Counted from the first letter of the stretch, positions 19,242 to 28,600 are shown. The stretch: 64,000 nt of DNA from Streptomyces sp. NBC_00557 (GCF_036345995.1 NZ_CP107796.1:4774001-4838000), one strand, 5' to 3'. Numbers and translations: made by a program. The notes: generated from the sequence alone by a model not told the origin.

Positions 19242-20690
19242 TCAGTCCTCGTTCCCGCCCCTCCGGGACGCCGCCTCGGCCGCCTTCGCAGCCGCGCTCC
19301 CCGGACGCTTCCGCGCCACCCAACCCTCGATATTCCGCTGCTGACCACGGGCCACGGCCAGCGAACCGGGCGGCACATCCTTCGTGATCACAGACCCGGC
19401 GGCGGTGTACGCACCGTCCCCGACCGTGACAGGAGCCACAAACATGTTGTCCGAACCCGTCTTGCAGTGCGAGCCCACCGTCGTGTGATGCTTGTGCTCC
19501 CCGTCATAGTTCACGAACACACTCGCCGCTCCGATGTTCGTGTACTCACCGATCGTCGCATCACCCACATAGGACAGATGCGGCACCTTCGTGCCCTCGC
19601 CGATGCTGGCGTTCTTCGTCTCGACGTACGTACCGATCTTGCCCTTCACACCCAGACGCGTACCGGGACGCAGATACGCGTACGGCCCCACGGACGCCTC
19701 GGCGCCCACCACCGCCCCGTCCGACACGGTGTTGTCCACCCGCGCCCCCGCACCCACCCGGGTGTCCTTCAGCCGGCTGTTCGGCCCCACCTCGGCACCC
19801 TCACCCAGGTGAGTCGACCCCGTCAGCAGCGTGTTCGGATGCACCACGACATCCCGCTCGAACGTGACCGTCACATCCACCCACGTGGACGCGGGATCCA
19901 CCACGGTGACCCCCTCGAGCATCGCAGCCGTCAGCAGCCGCTCGTTCAGAATCCGGCGCGCCTCCGCCAGCTGCACCCGGTTGTTGATCCCCGCGATCTC
20001 CCGGTGATCGCCCGCCACCGAGGCCCCCACCCGGTGACCGGCCTCCCGCAGGATCCCGAGCACATCGGTGAGGTACTCCTCACCCTGGCTGTTGTCCGTC
20101 CGCACCTTCTTCAGCGCGTCCGCCAGCAGCTGCCCGTCGAACGCGAACACCCCGCTGTTGATCTCCCGGATCGACCGCTGGGCGTCGGAGGCGTCCTTGT
20201 GCTCCACGATCTCCGTCACGGCACCCGTCGCCTCGTCGCGGATGATCCGCCCGTACCCGGTGGCGTCCGGCACCTCGGCGGTCAGCACGGTCACCGCGTT
20301 GCCGTCGGCGGCGTGGGTCTGCGCGAGCTGTTTCAGCGTCCCGCCGGTCAGCAGGGGCGTGTCCCCGCACACCACCACCACGGTCCCGTCCACGGACCCG
20401 CCCAGCTCCTCCAGGCCCATGCGCACGGCGTGCCCGGTGCCGTTCTGCTCCGCCTGCACGGCGGTACGGGTGGCGGGATCGATCTCGGCGAGGTGGGCGG
20501 TGACCTGCTCACGGGCGTGCCCCACGACGACGACCAGGTTCTGGGGATCCAACTCACGGGCTGCGGCCAGCACGTGGCCCACGAGGGAACGACCGCAGAT
20601 CTCGTGCAGGACCTTCGGTGTGGCCGACTTCATACGGGTGCCCTCACCCGCTGCGAGAACGACGACGGCTGCCGGGCGGATGGCGCTCAC
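19242..20690 (-). CDS. glmU: Bifunctional GlmU (glucosamine-1-P acetyltransferase / GlcNAc-1-P uridyltransferase)
   Basis: GlmU makes UDP-GlcNAc for peptidoglycan. The 482-residue protein has the N-terminal nucleotidyltransferase signature LAAGEGTRMKS (followed by AEQNGTGHA and VVCGDTPLL) and a C-terminal left-handed beta-helix of hexapeptide repeats. The acetyltransferase site KNASIGEGTKVPHLSYVGDA and NYDGEHKHHT lies within this helix. The extra C-terminal Ala-rich tail is common in actinobacterial GlmU. The gene lies downstream of tRNA-Gln and upstream of prs. Confidence 0.96.
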   Translation of the reverse strand: MSAIRPAAVVVLAAGEGTRMKSATPKVLHEICGRSLVGHVLAAARELDPQNLVVVVGHAREQVTAHLAEIDPATRTAVQAEQNGTGHAVRMGLEELGGSVDGTVVVVCGDTPLLTGGTLKQLAQTHAADGNAVTVLTAEVPDATGYGRIIRDEATGAVTEIVEHKDASDAQRSIREINSGVFAFDGQLLADALKKVRTDNSQGEEYLTDVLGILREAGHRVGASVAGDHREIAGINNRVQLAEARRILNERLLTAAMLEGVTVVDPASTWVDVTVTFERDVVVHPNTLLTGSTHLGEGAEVGPNSRLKDTRVGAGARVDNTVSDGAVVGAEASVGPYAYLRPGTRLGVKGKIGTYVETKNASIGEGTKVPHLSYVGDATIGEYTNIGAASVFVNYDGEHKHHTTVGSHCKTGSDNMFVAPVTVGDGAYTAAGSVITKDVPPGSLAVARGQQRNIEGWVARKRPGSAAAKAAEAASRRGGNED

Positions 20691-20766
20691 GGGGTTGCCC
20701 TTCGGCTGTGGGTGAGTGGGGATGACAGCCGCAGGATACCGGGGGGAGTTTCGGGGGGCATGAGAG

Positions 20767-20801
20767 CGGGCCCTGACGGGGGTTTCACCGGTCAGGGCCC
20801 G
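20767..20801 (-). terminator. Hairpin between tRNA-Gln and glmU
   Basis: Perfect 11-bp arms CGGGCCCTGAC and GTCAGGGCCCG around a 13-base loop, 25 bases beyond the tRNA 3' end. Probably terminates tRNA transcription before glmU. Confidence 0.55.
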
Positions 20802-20825
20802 AACCTGGGTCTTGGGTGCTGTGGG

Positions 20826-20898
20826 CTCCCCCGCAAGGATTCGAACCTTGTCCTGCTGGTACCAAAAACCAGTGTGCTGCCAGTTACACCACGGGGGA
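20826..20898 (-). tRNA. tRNA-Gln (anticodon TTG)
   Basis: On the minus strand, 20898 to 20826 folds as a tRNA: a 7-bp acceptor stem TCCCCCG/CGGGGGA, anticodon stem CTGGT/ACCAG with loop TTTTGGT (anticodon TTG) and T-loop GGTTCGAATCC. The discriminator base is G, and the following bases do not spell a complete encoded CCA. A coding sequence on the same strand stops only 15 bases before its 5' end. Confidence 0.93.
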
Positions 20899-20913
20899 AC
20901 AGCGCTTCAGACC

Positions 20914-21774
20914 TTACCCGAGACGTGCCTCAGCCTGGGCCACGATTCCGTTCCACCAGCCATCGATGCGGTTGTACAAGTGGGCGCTTCGGGCAACCCC
21001 GATGACCATGCACCCGTGGTAGTCGTCCCCGGTGTTCTTGCGGACTGTTTTCGGGTTGTGCCTCTTCAGGGTCGGCTTGGCGAAGACCGATGTGTCGATG
21101 TCGGCTACAGCCGCCCAGAAGCTGTGGGCCCTGTCGACGTCCGCCGACTCGTGGATGAGCAGCCGGAAGGTCAGGCGCTCGCGATCCACCCCCAGCAGGT
21201 CCAGCCAAGCCAGGTAGGTCTTGATCACGCCGGGGTCGCTGTTGACGAAGATCGCGCGTTCGCGGCGGTCGTATGGCTTGCTCTTCGAGCCTTCTGCCCA
21301 GTAGAGCGCGATGCCCACCATGAAGAGTTCGCGATCGGTGAGTTCGCTGATCTCTCGGAGCGCAGCCATCTTCGTCTCCTCGCGCTTGTCCCTCTCCGCG
21401 GCTCGGCGCCTTGCCAGGCCCTCTCGCATGAGCGCGCGTTGCTCTTCTGGGGTGTACCGGGGCTCGGGCTTCGGAAGGTCCCGGACCCACAGTGAAACCG
21501 AGCTCCTCGAGCAGCCCAGCTCCGCTTCGATCTGGTCGTACGTCCAGCCTTGGAGCCGTAGATCCCGGGCCTTCGCCCGCAGGTCGTCCTTCGCGTTAGG
21601 GCGCTTGGTCCACTCCGGCGGCGGTTCCCCCTTCACGAGCTGGTTGAGGATGTCGTTGTTGAAGATCTTCAGCTCGTCCCGGATCCGCCGGAGGCTGTAG
21701 CCGGCCCGGCGCAGTGCGACCGCCCGCTCCCGCAGGTTCTCGAAGTCGGCGTATTTGCTGGATGAATGTGCCAT
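20914..21774 (-). CDS. HTH protein of unknown function next to tRNA-Gln
   Basis: A 286-residue protein with two HTH-like segments in the N-terminal half (about 15-45, RERAVALRRAGYSLRRIRDE; about 70-98, WTYDQIEAELGCSRSSVSLW). A distinct C-terminal half contains GIALYWAEGSKSK, FVNSDPGVIKTYLAWLDLLG and LIHESADVDRAHSFW. That half recalls, weakly, divergent LAGLIDADG-type endonuclease domains; this is a guess. Third-position GC is clearly lower than in its neighbours and the gene ends in TAA, both suggesting horizontal origin. ATG 21774 has a better-spaced ribosome site than ATG 21780. It reads directly into the tRNA gene. Confidence 0.72.
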   Translation of the reverse strand: MAHSSSKYADFENLRERAVALRRAGYSLRRIRDELKIFNNDILNQLVKGEPPPEWTKRPNAKDDLRAKARDLRLQGWTYDQIEAELGCSRSSVSLWVRDLPKPEPRYTPEEQRALMREGLARRRAAERDKREETKMAALREISELTDRELFMVGIALYWAEGSKSKPYDRRERAIFVNSDPGVIKTYLAWLDLLGVDRERLTFRLLIHESADVDRAHSFWAAVADIDTSVFAKPTLKRHNPKTVRKNTGDDYHGCMVIGVARSAHLYNRIDGWWNGIVAQAEARLG

Positions 21775-21928
21775 GGGCATACCGTCCGGCCGGAATGAGC
21801 GATTCCGGGGTCGAACGGGAAGGGTTCACCAGTTCGAGTGATTCTGGTGGGTTTCGAGGGTGTTCGGTTACCGGTCGCGGTGTGTGGAGGTCGGCGAAAG
21901 TCACCGGAAAAGGCGCAGGCGTCGCCCG

Positions 21929-21941
21929 TAGGCTGGAGGTA
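21929..21941 (+). promoter_or_regulatory. Probable -10 element for a leaderless kinase transcript
   Basis: TAGGCT at 21929-21934 is six bases before the kinase ATG at 21941. The only SD-like run (GGAGG) abuts the ATG too closely to work normally. This layout is typical of leaderless Streptomyces mRNAs that begin at or near the start codon. Confidence 0.45.
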
Positions 21942-23242
21942 TGACCACGACGGGGGAAGAGCACGCCAGGGCCGGGACCGGGCCGTGGTGGTGGACCAGG
22001 TGGCGCAGCGCGGTGCTGGACGGGTGTCTGGCGCTGGTGTCGGCCGTGGAGTGCGGTGCGGAGGGTGTGCCGTTCGCGCGGGACGCGGGCATTCCGGTGG
22101 CGGTGGGGATCGTCTTCGGGGTGGTCGCGGGGTCCGTGCTGCTGGTGCGGCGGAAGTGGCCGATCGCGGTGGTGCTGGTCGCCATCGCGATCACGCCGGC
22201 GCAGATGGGGTTCCTGCTGGGGATCGTGGGCCTGTACACGCTGGCGGCGTGTGAGGTGCCGCGCCGGATCATCGGTGCGCTGGCGGGGATGTCGCTGGTG
22301 GGCACGGCGGTGGTGACGTTCGTGCGGGTGCGCCAGGGGATGGCGCGGGGCGATCTGACGCTGGGGGACTGGTTCGTGCCGTTCGCGGCGGTGACGACGG
22401 CGCTGGGTCTGACGGCGCCGCCGGTGCTGCTGGGGCTGTATGTGGGGGCGCGGCGGCGGTTGATGGAGAGCCTGAGGGAGCGGGCGGACAGTCTGGAGCG
22501 GGAGCTTCAGTTGCTGGCCGAGCGGGCGGAGGAGCGGGCCGAGTGGGCGCGGAACGAGGAGCGGACGCGGATCGCTCGGGAGATGCATGACGTGGTCGCG
22601 CACCGGGTGAGTCTGATGGTGGTGCATGCGGCGGCGTTGCAGGCGGTGGCGCGGAAGGATCCGGAGAAGGCGGTGCGCAATGCCGCGCTGGTGGGGGACA
22701 TGGGCCGGCAGGCGTTGACGGAGCTGCGGCAGATGCTGGGGGTGCTGCGGGCGGGGGAGGATCCGGTGCGGCGTGGGTCGGGGGTGCCGTTGGCGGCGGT
22801 GCGGGAGGCGGCTGCGGTCGCGGCGTCGCGGGCGGGGGAGGAGGAGGGGCCGTCGTTGTCGGAGCTGGAGGAGCTGATCGGGCAGTCGGCTGCGGCGGGG
22901 ATGGTCGTGGATCTGTCGGTGGAGGGGGAGGCGCGGTCGTATGCGGCGGCGGTGGAGCAGACGGCGTACCGGGTGGTGCAGGAGGCGTTGACGAACGTCC
23001 ACAAGCATGCGGCGGGTGCGAAGACGCATGTGCGGTTGGCGCACCGGGTGTCGGAGATCGCGATGCAGGTGGAGAACGAGCCGCCGCCGGAGCCGGCGTC
23101 GGCGTCGGCGGCGGGGTTGCCGTCGGGTGGGAACGGCCTGGTGGGGATGCGTGAGCGGGTCGTGGCGCTGGGCGGTGTGTTCGTGTCGGGGCCGACGGAT
23201 GCGGGGGGTTTCCGGGTGTCGGCGGTGATTCCGGCGGCGTAG
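21941..23242 (+). CDS. Orphan sensor histidine kinase (HisKA_3, NarL-partner type)
   Basis: A 433-residue kinase with about five transmembrane helices (30-165), a coiled-coil linker (about 168-205) and the HisKA_3 phosphoacceptor helix TRIAREMHDVVAHRVSLMVV (H-box histidine in REMHD). The ATPase shows the N-box QEALTNVHKHA and G-box GNGLVGMRERV. Such kinases pair with LuxR/NarL regulators, but none is adjacent; the nearest are the two orphan LuxR-type genes at 1.4 and 7.9 kb. It is convergent with the SUKH-3 gene, with a gap of only 9 bases. Confidence 0.9.
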   Translation: MTTTGEEHARAGTGPWWWTRWRSAVLDGCLALVSAVECGAEGVPFARDAGIPVAVGIVFGVVAGSVLLVRRKWPIAVVLVAIAITPAQMGFLLGIVGLYTLAACEVPRRIIGALAGMSLVGTAVVTFVRVRQGMARGDLTLGDWFVPFAAVTTALGLTAPPVLLGLYVGARRRLMESLRERADSLERELQLLAERAEERAEWARNEERTRIAREMHDVVAHRVSLMVVHAAALQAVARKDPEKAVRNAALVGDMGRQALTELRQMLGVLRAGEDPVRRGSGVPLAAVREAAAVAASRAGEEEGPSLSELEELIGQSAAAGMVVDLSVEGEARSYAAAVEQTAYRVVQEALTNVHKHAAGAKTHVRLAHRVSEIAMQVENEPPPEPASASAAGLPSGGNGLVGMRERVVALGGVFVSGPTDAGGFRVSAVIPAA

Positions 23243-23251
23243 GGGCCGGGG

Positions 23252-23791
23252 TCAGCCGGCGGTGAGGCGTACGGGCTGGATGCCGGTGATGAGGGTGGTC
23301 AGGGCGTGGTCGATGTCGGGGCCGACGTACCAGTCGCCGGTGTGGTCGAGGGTGTAGACGCGGCCTTGGGTGTCGATGGCGAGGACGGCGGCGGTGTCGG
23401 TCTCTTCGCCGAGGGGGCAGAGTTCGGTGCCGAGGGCGCGGCCGAGGTCGCCGAGGGTGCGGGCGTGGTGGAGGCCGTGGAGGGGGTCGAGGTGGAGGGC
23501 GGCGGGGGCGATCTGGCGGCCGGGGCCGTGGGGGGTGATGGTGAGGCCGCCGAACTCGGCCCAGGCTTCGACGGCCGCGGGGAAGACGGTGTGCCGGTGT
23601 CCGGCGGGTGAGGTGTGGTCGCGGAGGGTGTCGGCCCAGATTTCTGCTTGTTTGATGTCCCAGCGTCCGGGTTGCCAGCCGGCGGTGCGCAGGGCGGCGT
23701 CGACGGGGACGGGGAAGCGGGGTGGGGTGGACCCGGTTCCGGCGGCGTGTTGGGGGTGGGGTGTGGCGGTGGTGGTGCGGTCGGGGTGCAT
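23252..23791 (-). CDS. SUKH-3-like immunity protein
   Basis: A 179-residue protein. The C-terminal two thirds match the SUKH-3 pattern: AGWQPGRWD near the start, a tryptophan- and glycine-rich VEAWAEFGGLTI, CPLGEETDTAAVLAIDTQGRVY and DWYVGPDIDHALTTLITG. SUKH proteins neutralise toxin domains of polymorphic toxin systems. It follows a deaminase-like gene on the same strand by 70 bases, the expected toxin-then-immunity order. There is no signal peptide, so it is cytosolic. Confidence 0.75.
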   Translation of the reverse strand: MHPDRTTTATPHPQHAAGTGSTPPRFPVPVDAALRTAGWQPGRWDIKQAEIWADTLRDHTSPAGHRHTVFPAAVEAWAEFGGLTITPHGPGRQIAPAALHLDPLHGLHHARTLGDLGRALGTELCPLGEETDTAAVLAIDTQGRVYTLDHTGDWYVGPDIDHALTTLITGIQPVRLTAG

Positions 23792-23861
23792 CTGCCGTTC
23801 GTCCGTCTCGTCCGTGTCGTACGCCGTGTCGGCGGGGTGGTCTTTCGGGTGACGGTGGGTT

Positions 23862-24377
23862 TCAGCCGTCGGTTGCCGTGGGGTCGACGATGCGGACGCC
23901 GAAGTGGGCGCTGAGGGCGGTGCAGGCGCGGCAGGGGGTGGCGAAGCTGCCGTGGAGGGGGTCGCCGTCCTCGCGTATGCGGCGGGCGGTGAGTTTGGCG
24001 TGTTTGAGGGCTTTGCGGGCTTCGCCGTTGGTCATGGGTTTGCGGGCGGCGCGTTTGCTGCGGGCGGCGTCGGCGGCGGTGAGGTGGCGGGAGATGAGGA
24101 TGGTTTCGGCGCAGCGGCCGGTGAAGCGGTCGCGTTGGGCGCTGGTGAGGGTGTCGAGGAAATCCTGGACGAGGGGGTGGAGGGCCGGGGGCTGGTCGCC
24201 GCGGGCGGCGGTGCCGGTGAGGGTGGCGCCGCGGACGGAGAGGGCGGCGGCGACGGTGGGCAGGATGCCGTCGCGGCGGTGGCGGAGGGTGGGGGCGGGG
24301 GGTGTGTCGGTGCTGCTCCAGCCGATGCGTGGGTCGCCGGCCCGCACGTCCGTACCTCCGGTTCGCAAGGTGTTCAT
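23862..24377 (-). CDS. YwqJ-like putative deaminase
   Basis: A 171-residue protein with the two zinc-binding motifs expected of YwqJ-type deaminases: GRCAET (C89-A-E91, a [HC]xE motif) and HGSFATPCRAC (C149-x-x-C152). These are separated by a basic helical region. Members of this superfamily deaminate nucleic-acid bases or nucleotides and are frequent toxin tips. Here the domain stands alone without signal peptide, RHS or other delivery module, so it may act inside the cell. The ATG at 24377 follows GGGAGGGAAC. SUKH-3 follows as probable immunity partner. Activity and substrate are inferred. Confidence 0.7.
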   Translation of the reverse strand: MNTLRTGGTDVRAGDPRIGWSSTDTPPAPTLRHRRDGILPTVAAALSVRGATLTGTAARGDQPPALHPLVQDFLDTLTSAQRDRFTGRCAETILISRHLTAADAARSKRAARKPMTNGEARKALKHAKLTARRIREDGDPLHGSFATPCRACTALSAHFGVRIVDPTATDG

Positions 24378-24573
24378 GATCGTTGTTCCCTCCCCGGGCA
24401 TCCCCCCGAAGGACACAGGGTGCCAAATGCCGTGGCTGGTGCGGAAGCTGGGGCGGTGCGACACGCCCGGGTCGGGGGTGGTGGTCACGGTGGGGTGACG
24501 GCTGGTCACGGTGTGCGGAGGGGTGGTTCCGGCGGGGGTGCGGTGGGCCGGTGACCGGGGTGGGCGTACCGCA

Positions 24574-24579
24574 TAGGCT
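24574..24579 (+). promoter_or_regulatory. Candidate -10 element of the SUKH/deaminase operon
   Basis: TAGGCT in the divergent gap, about 63 bases before the ATG at 24642. It is identical to the hexamer in front of the histidine kinase at 21929. No clear -35 element was found. Confidence 0.35.
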
Positions 24580-24641
24580 GTCGGCGTTCGCGATCGACAC
24601 CGCCGTTCAGGCCAGAGATGACGCCGCAGGGGGCTACCGCC

Positions 24642-25637
24642 ATGACGACAGGTCGGCTCGGGCAGCAAGCCGCGCCGCCGAACGCGGCTTATGCCGGGCA
24701 GGTCGTGCACTTTCCGGATCCGGTGCGGGCGGCGCGTCACCCGAGAGGGGTACGGGTCGATGAGCGTGGTTACCCGGATTTCTCTCCGTACGCGCGTGTG
24801 GCGGTGGAGATCGCCGAGCCGCCGGAGGGTTTCGGTGTCGACGAGTTGCGGCTGACGGACTATGTGTCGGCGAACGCGGCGTTGGCGGCGGCGGGGCACG
24901 AGTTGTGGGACACGGTGCCGGATGTGGCGACGCCGCACGGCTGGACGTGGCATCACGTGGCGGGGACGCGGCGGCTGGAGCTGGTTCCGGTCGAGGTGAA
25001 GGCGTTGCTGCGGCATCACGGTGGGGTGGCGACGGCGCCGGTGGACCACGGCAAGCGGGGCACGCGGCCGTTGCAGGAGACGCGGCCGGCGCATTTCGGG
25101 CTGCCGAAGTCGGGTGTGGCGGTGTCGGAGGCGCAGGTGCAGGGCGTCGAGGAGGACTTGGGTTACCGGCTTCCGGGGGCGTATCGCTCGTTCCTGAAGG
25201 CGGCGGGCGGGTGTGCGCCGGTGGGCACGGCGCTGGACGCGGAGCTGGGTCTGCTGCTGGACCAGCCGTTCTTCACGGTGCGGGACGAGGCGGCGGTCAA
25301 CGACCTGGTGTATGTGAACAAGTGTCTGCGCGACCATCTGACGAAGGATTACCTCGGGGTGGCGTTCGTGCAGGGCGGGTTGCTCGCGGTGAAGGTGAAG
25401 GGCGAGCGGCCGGGTTCGGTGTGGTTCTGCGCGTACGACGATGTGCGGGACGTGGATCCGTCGTGGTCGCCGGCGGAGCGGGTGGAGCGTCTGCTGCTGC
25501 CGTGCGGTGACGATTTCGACGCCTTTCTGTCGCGGCTGGCGGGGAATCCGCCGGAGTTGGAGACGGTGGCGCATCTGATGGTCGACGGTGGTTTCGCGCG
25601 GGTCGTTCCGGTGTCGTCCGGCGCGGTGGGGGAGTGA
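24642..25637 (+). CDS. WHH nuclease-like domain fused to SMI1/KNR4 (SUKH-1) domain
   Basis: A 331-residue two-domain protein. Residues about 45-130 carry a YPDFSPYA start and GWTWHHVAG (H104-H105), then LELVPVEVKALLRHHGG (K120, H125). This matches WHH/Endo-VII-type HNH toxin nucleases, except that the usual second-helix histidine is a lysine. Residues about 145-290 are an SMI1/KNR4 (SUKH-1) domain (VEEDLGYRLPGAYRSFLKAAGG ... FFTVRDEAAVNDLV). Toxin and immunity-type domains are thus joined in one chain. The ATG at 24642 is chosen over 24618 because AGGGGG is correctly spaced. Ten bases separate it from the next gene. Confidence 0.78.
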   Translation: MTTGRLGQQAAPPNAAYAGQVVHFPDPVRAARHPRGVRVDERGYPDFSPYARVAVEIAEPPEGFGVDELRLTDYVSANAALAAAGHELWDTVPDVATPHGWTWHHVAGTRRLELVPVEVKALLRHHGGVATAPVDHGKRGTRPLQETRPAHFGLPKSGVAVSEAQVQGVEEDLGYRLPGAYRSFLKAAGGCAPVGTALDAELGLLLDQPFFTVRDEAAVNDLVYVNKCLRDHLTKDYLGVAFVQGGLLAVKVKGERPGSVWFCAYDDVRDVDPSWSPAERVERLLLPCGDDFDAFLSRLAGNPPELETVAHLMVDGGFARVVPVSSGAVGE

Positions 25638-25647
25638 GCTTCAGGCG

Positions 25648-28600
25648 ATGGTGACCTACGCGCAGGCGCAGGAGCGCGCCGAGGAGTGGATCAACGGCGA
25701 TGTGCCGGCGTACCAGCATCGTGAGGTGCGGGTGCGGGAGTTCGAGCTGGGTTTCGTGGTGTGGGGCGAGGACCGGGCGGAGGGCCCGCGTTCGGACGCG
25801 GGTGCGCAGCGGCTGGTGATCGCCCGGGACAGCGGGGAGGCCACGCTGTGGCCCGCTCTGCCGGTGGGTGAGGTGATCCGCCGGTACGAGGAGGAGTACG
25901 GCGGTGCCGGTGAGCCGCAGGACGCGGTTCCGGCGCCGGCGGCGGCCCGGGTGGACCTGAATCAGACGTCGTTCCTGCTGACGCCTCCGGAGTGGTTGCA
26001 GGAGGCGGCGGACAAGCTGGGCATCGGGGAGCGGGGGGCGCAGGGCGGGGGTGATCCCGGTGCCGGTGCGGATTCGTCCGGTGCGGGGTCGTCTTCGGCT
26101 GGTGCGGGGTCGTCCGGGGCCGGTTCGGGTGTCGCCGGTGGGGCTTCGTCCGGTGGGGCGGGGCTCGCGCAGACGCAGGCGGGGGCGCCGGTGGGGGCCT
26201 CCGCAGGGGCCGGTGCTTCCGGCGCTTCCGGTCCGCAGGCCTCCGGTGGGGCGCAGGGTGGGCCGGGTGCGCCGGTTCCTGCGGATGCGCCTCCTGCCGC
26301 GGACGCGCCTCCGGTGGCGGACACGCCGGTGGGGGCGACGCCCTGGGCCGGTACGGACACCAACGCGGATGCGGGTGAGGACGACCGTTCGGTGCCGTTG
26401 CCGGCGACGGTGTTCGCGCCGCCGCTGAGCGATGCGGACGAGGCTCCGCGGCCGCCGGCCGGTGCGCCGGACGCCAAGACGGCGCTGATGTCGGGGGGCA
26501 GCCAGTTGCCGCCGACGGCGGTCGCTCCAGCCCTTGATTCCCCGCAGGCGCCGGGCGCGCCGGGGGCCGTGCAGGGCGGTACTCCTCCGCCCGGTGCGGC
26601 GCCGTACGGCTATCCGCAGCAGCCGGCGGTGCCCGGTACGCCTGCGCCGGGTGTACCCGCGTACCCGTCGGCGCCCGGAACGCCGCCGCCCGTGGCTCCC
26701 GGTGCGCCGCAGGGCAGCACGCCCCCGGGTGTGCCGACGTACGGCTATCCGCCGGGTCCCGGTGCCGCGCAGGGTGCTCCGGGTTACGGCGATCCGCAGG
26801 CGCCGGGCGGTGCGCCGCAGCCTCCGGCGGACGCCGGTGGGCCGGGGCGGCGGCTCGCGCCGAACGCGGGGGACATCGCGGATGCCGCGACGAGCAAGGC
26901 CGCGCCGCCGCCGAAGAAGTCGCGCGGTGGTGTGGGTGCGCCGCCTCCGCCGCCGGGGGCCCCTGGTACGCCGGGCGTGCGCCCGGGCAGCGCGCCGCCG
27001 CCCGCGCCGGGTGCGCCTGGCGGCGGGTATGTGCCGACGCAGCTCGTGTCGTCGCTCGGGCCGGAGGGCCCCGGGGGGCAGGGCGTGCCGGGCGCGGACG
27101 GCTCGCAGGCACCGGGCGCGCCGAACGCTGCGGGCGCCCCCCATCCGCCGGCCGCCGCTCCGGGTGATGTGCACCATGCCGAGACGGTGTTCGCCGACCC
27201 CGGCCGGCTTGGTGGTGGCCCGCAGGCCCCTGGCGCCGTGGGTGCGCCGGGTGTTCCCGGTGCGCCGGGTGCGCAGAGTGGCCCTGGCGCGCAGAGTGCT
27301 CCGGGCGCCCCGGGCATGCCGCAACCGCCCGGCGCTCCTGCGGCCCCGGGCGCCCCGGGCATGCCTCCTGCGCCGGGCGCCCCGCAGCCTCCGGGTGCTC
27401 CTCCGGTTCCCGGCGCCCCGCAGCATCCGGGCGTCCCCGCCGGTCCCGGCACTCCCGGCGCGCCCCAGCTTCCGGGCGCCCCTCGCGGCCCGCAGCCCCC
27501 GGGCGCACCCGCGGCTCCCGGCGCCCCCGGCGCTCCGGCCGGTGCCGTGCATCACGCGGAGACCGTGCTGGCCGGGCCCCCGGTGACCGGTCCGGGCGCG
27601 CCTCCGCCGCCGTCCGTCCCCGGCGCGCCCCCGCCGCCGCCCGCCCCCGGCGTGCTCGGTGTGCCGGGCGCCCCCGGCATGCCGCCGGGCGTTCCGGGCG
27701 GGCCGCAGCCGATGCCGCCGGGTGCGATGCCGCCGCCTGGCGCGCCCGCGCCGGGGCAGGCGCCGGCGTACGGGTATCCGCAGCAGGGGCAGCCGACGGT
27801 GGGCCCCGGCTATCAGGCGGTGCTGCGCTACCGGGCGCAGGACGGTTCGGAGCAGCAGCTGATCCGGCGTTCGGCGCCGGGCACGCCGCACCCGGAGTGG
27901 CAGATCTTCCACGAGCTGCGGGCGATGAACGTGCCGCCGGACCAGGTGCTGGAGCTGCACACCGAGCTGGAGTCGTGCGAGCTGCCGGGCGCGTACTGTG
28001 CGCGGATGATCCGCGAGCAGTGGCCGCAGGCGCGGATCACGAGCATCGCGCCGTACGGCACGGATCACGCGAGCCGGCAGCAGGGCATGCAGCAACTGCT
28101 CGCACACCAGGGCGAGTTGCACCAGGTGGCGGACGGGCCTGCGCGGCCCGCGCCGGTGCGGGCGCCGCTGCCGCCGGTGCAGGCCGCGCCGCCGGTGCCG
28201 CCGGAGGGCATCGCGCAGGAGCTGGCGGCGGCGTTCGGGCCGGGGATCTTCCGGTTCGAGCAGCAGGCGGTGTCGCGGCAGGGTGTGCCGCCGATCGTGG
28301 CGCACACGCTGGTGGTGGCCGGTCTGCCGGTGGACATGGGCCCGTTCTTCTGGGCGCAGGCCCAGCCGGGCCGGCCGGTGCCGACGCTGGCGGAGCTGGC
28401 GGCCGAGCGCGGGGTGCAGCCGGCGGCTGACGCGGGTTCGTACCTGGTGATGGGCACCGACTTCGGCAAGGCGATCTGTGTGCAGTACGGCACGGCGAGC
28501 ATCGTGGCCGTGCCGGTGGAGGCGGGGCCGGGCGGTGCTCCGGTGCCGCCGCAGTTCGTGAACACCGGGCTGCCGGAGTTCGCGCGCTGCCTGGCCCTGC

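Noticed and set aside
20826..20898. tRNA-Gln as an attachment site of an integrated element
   Set aside because: No integrase, no duplicated tRNA 3' end, and glmU follows directly; the odd neighbour is on the 5' side.
26520..27780. Repetitive GGCGCCCCGGG-type DNA that could look like a tandem repeat or CRISPR
   Set aside because: Spacing is irregular and in phase with codons; it encodes the collagen-like PGAP linker. There are no uniform repeats or spacers.
25297..28305. Arg-rich long open frames opposite the multidomain gene
   Set aside because: Composition is dominated by Arg/Pro/His from the reverse of GC-rich repeats; no ribosome site or domain.
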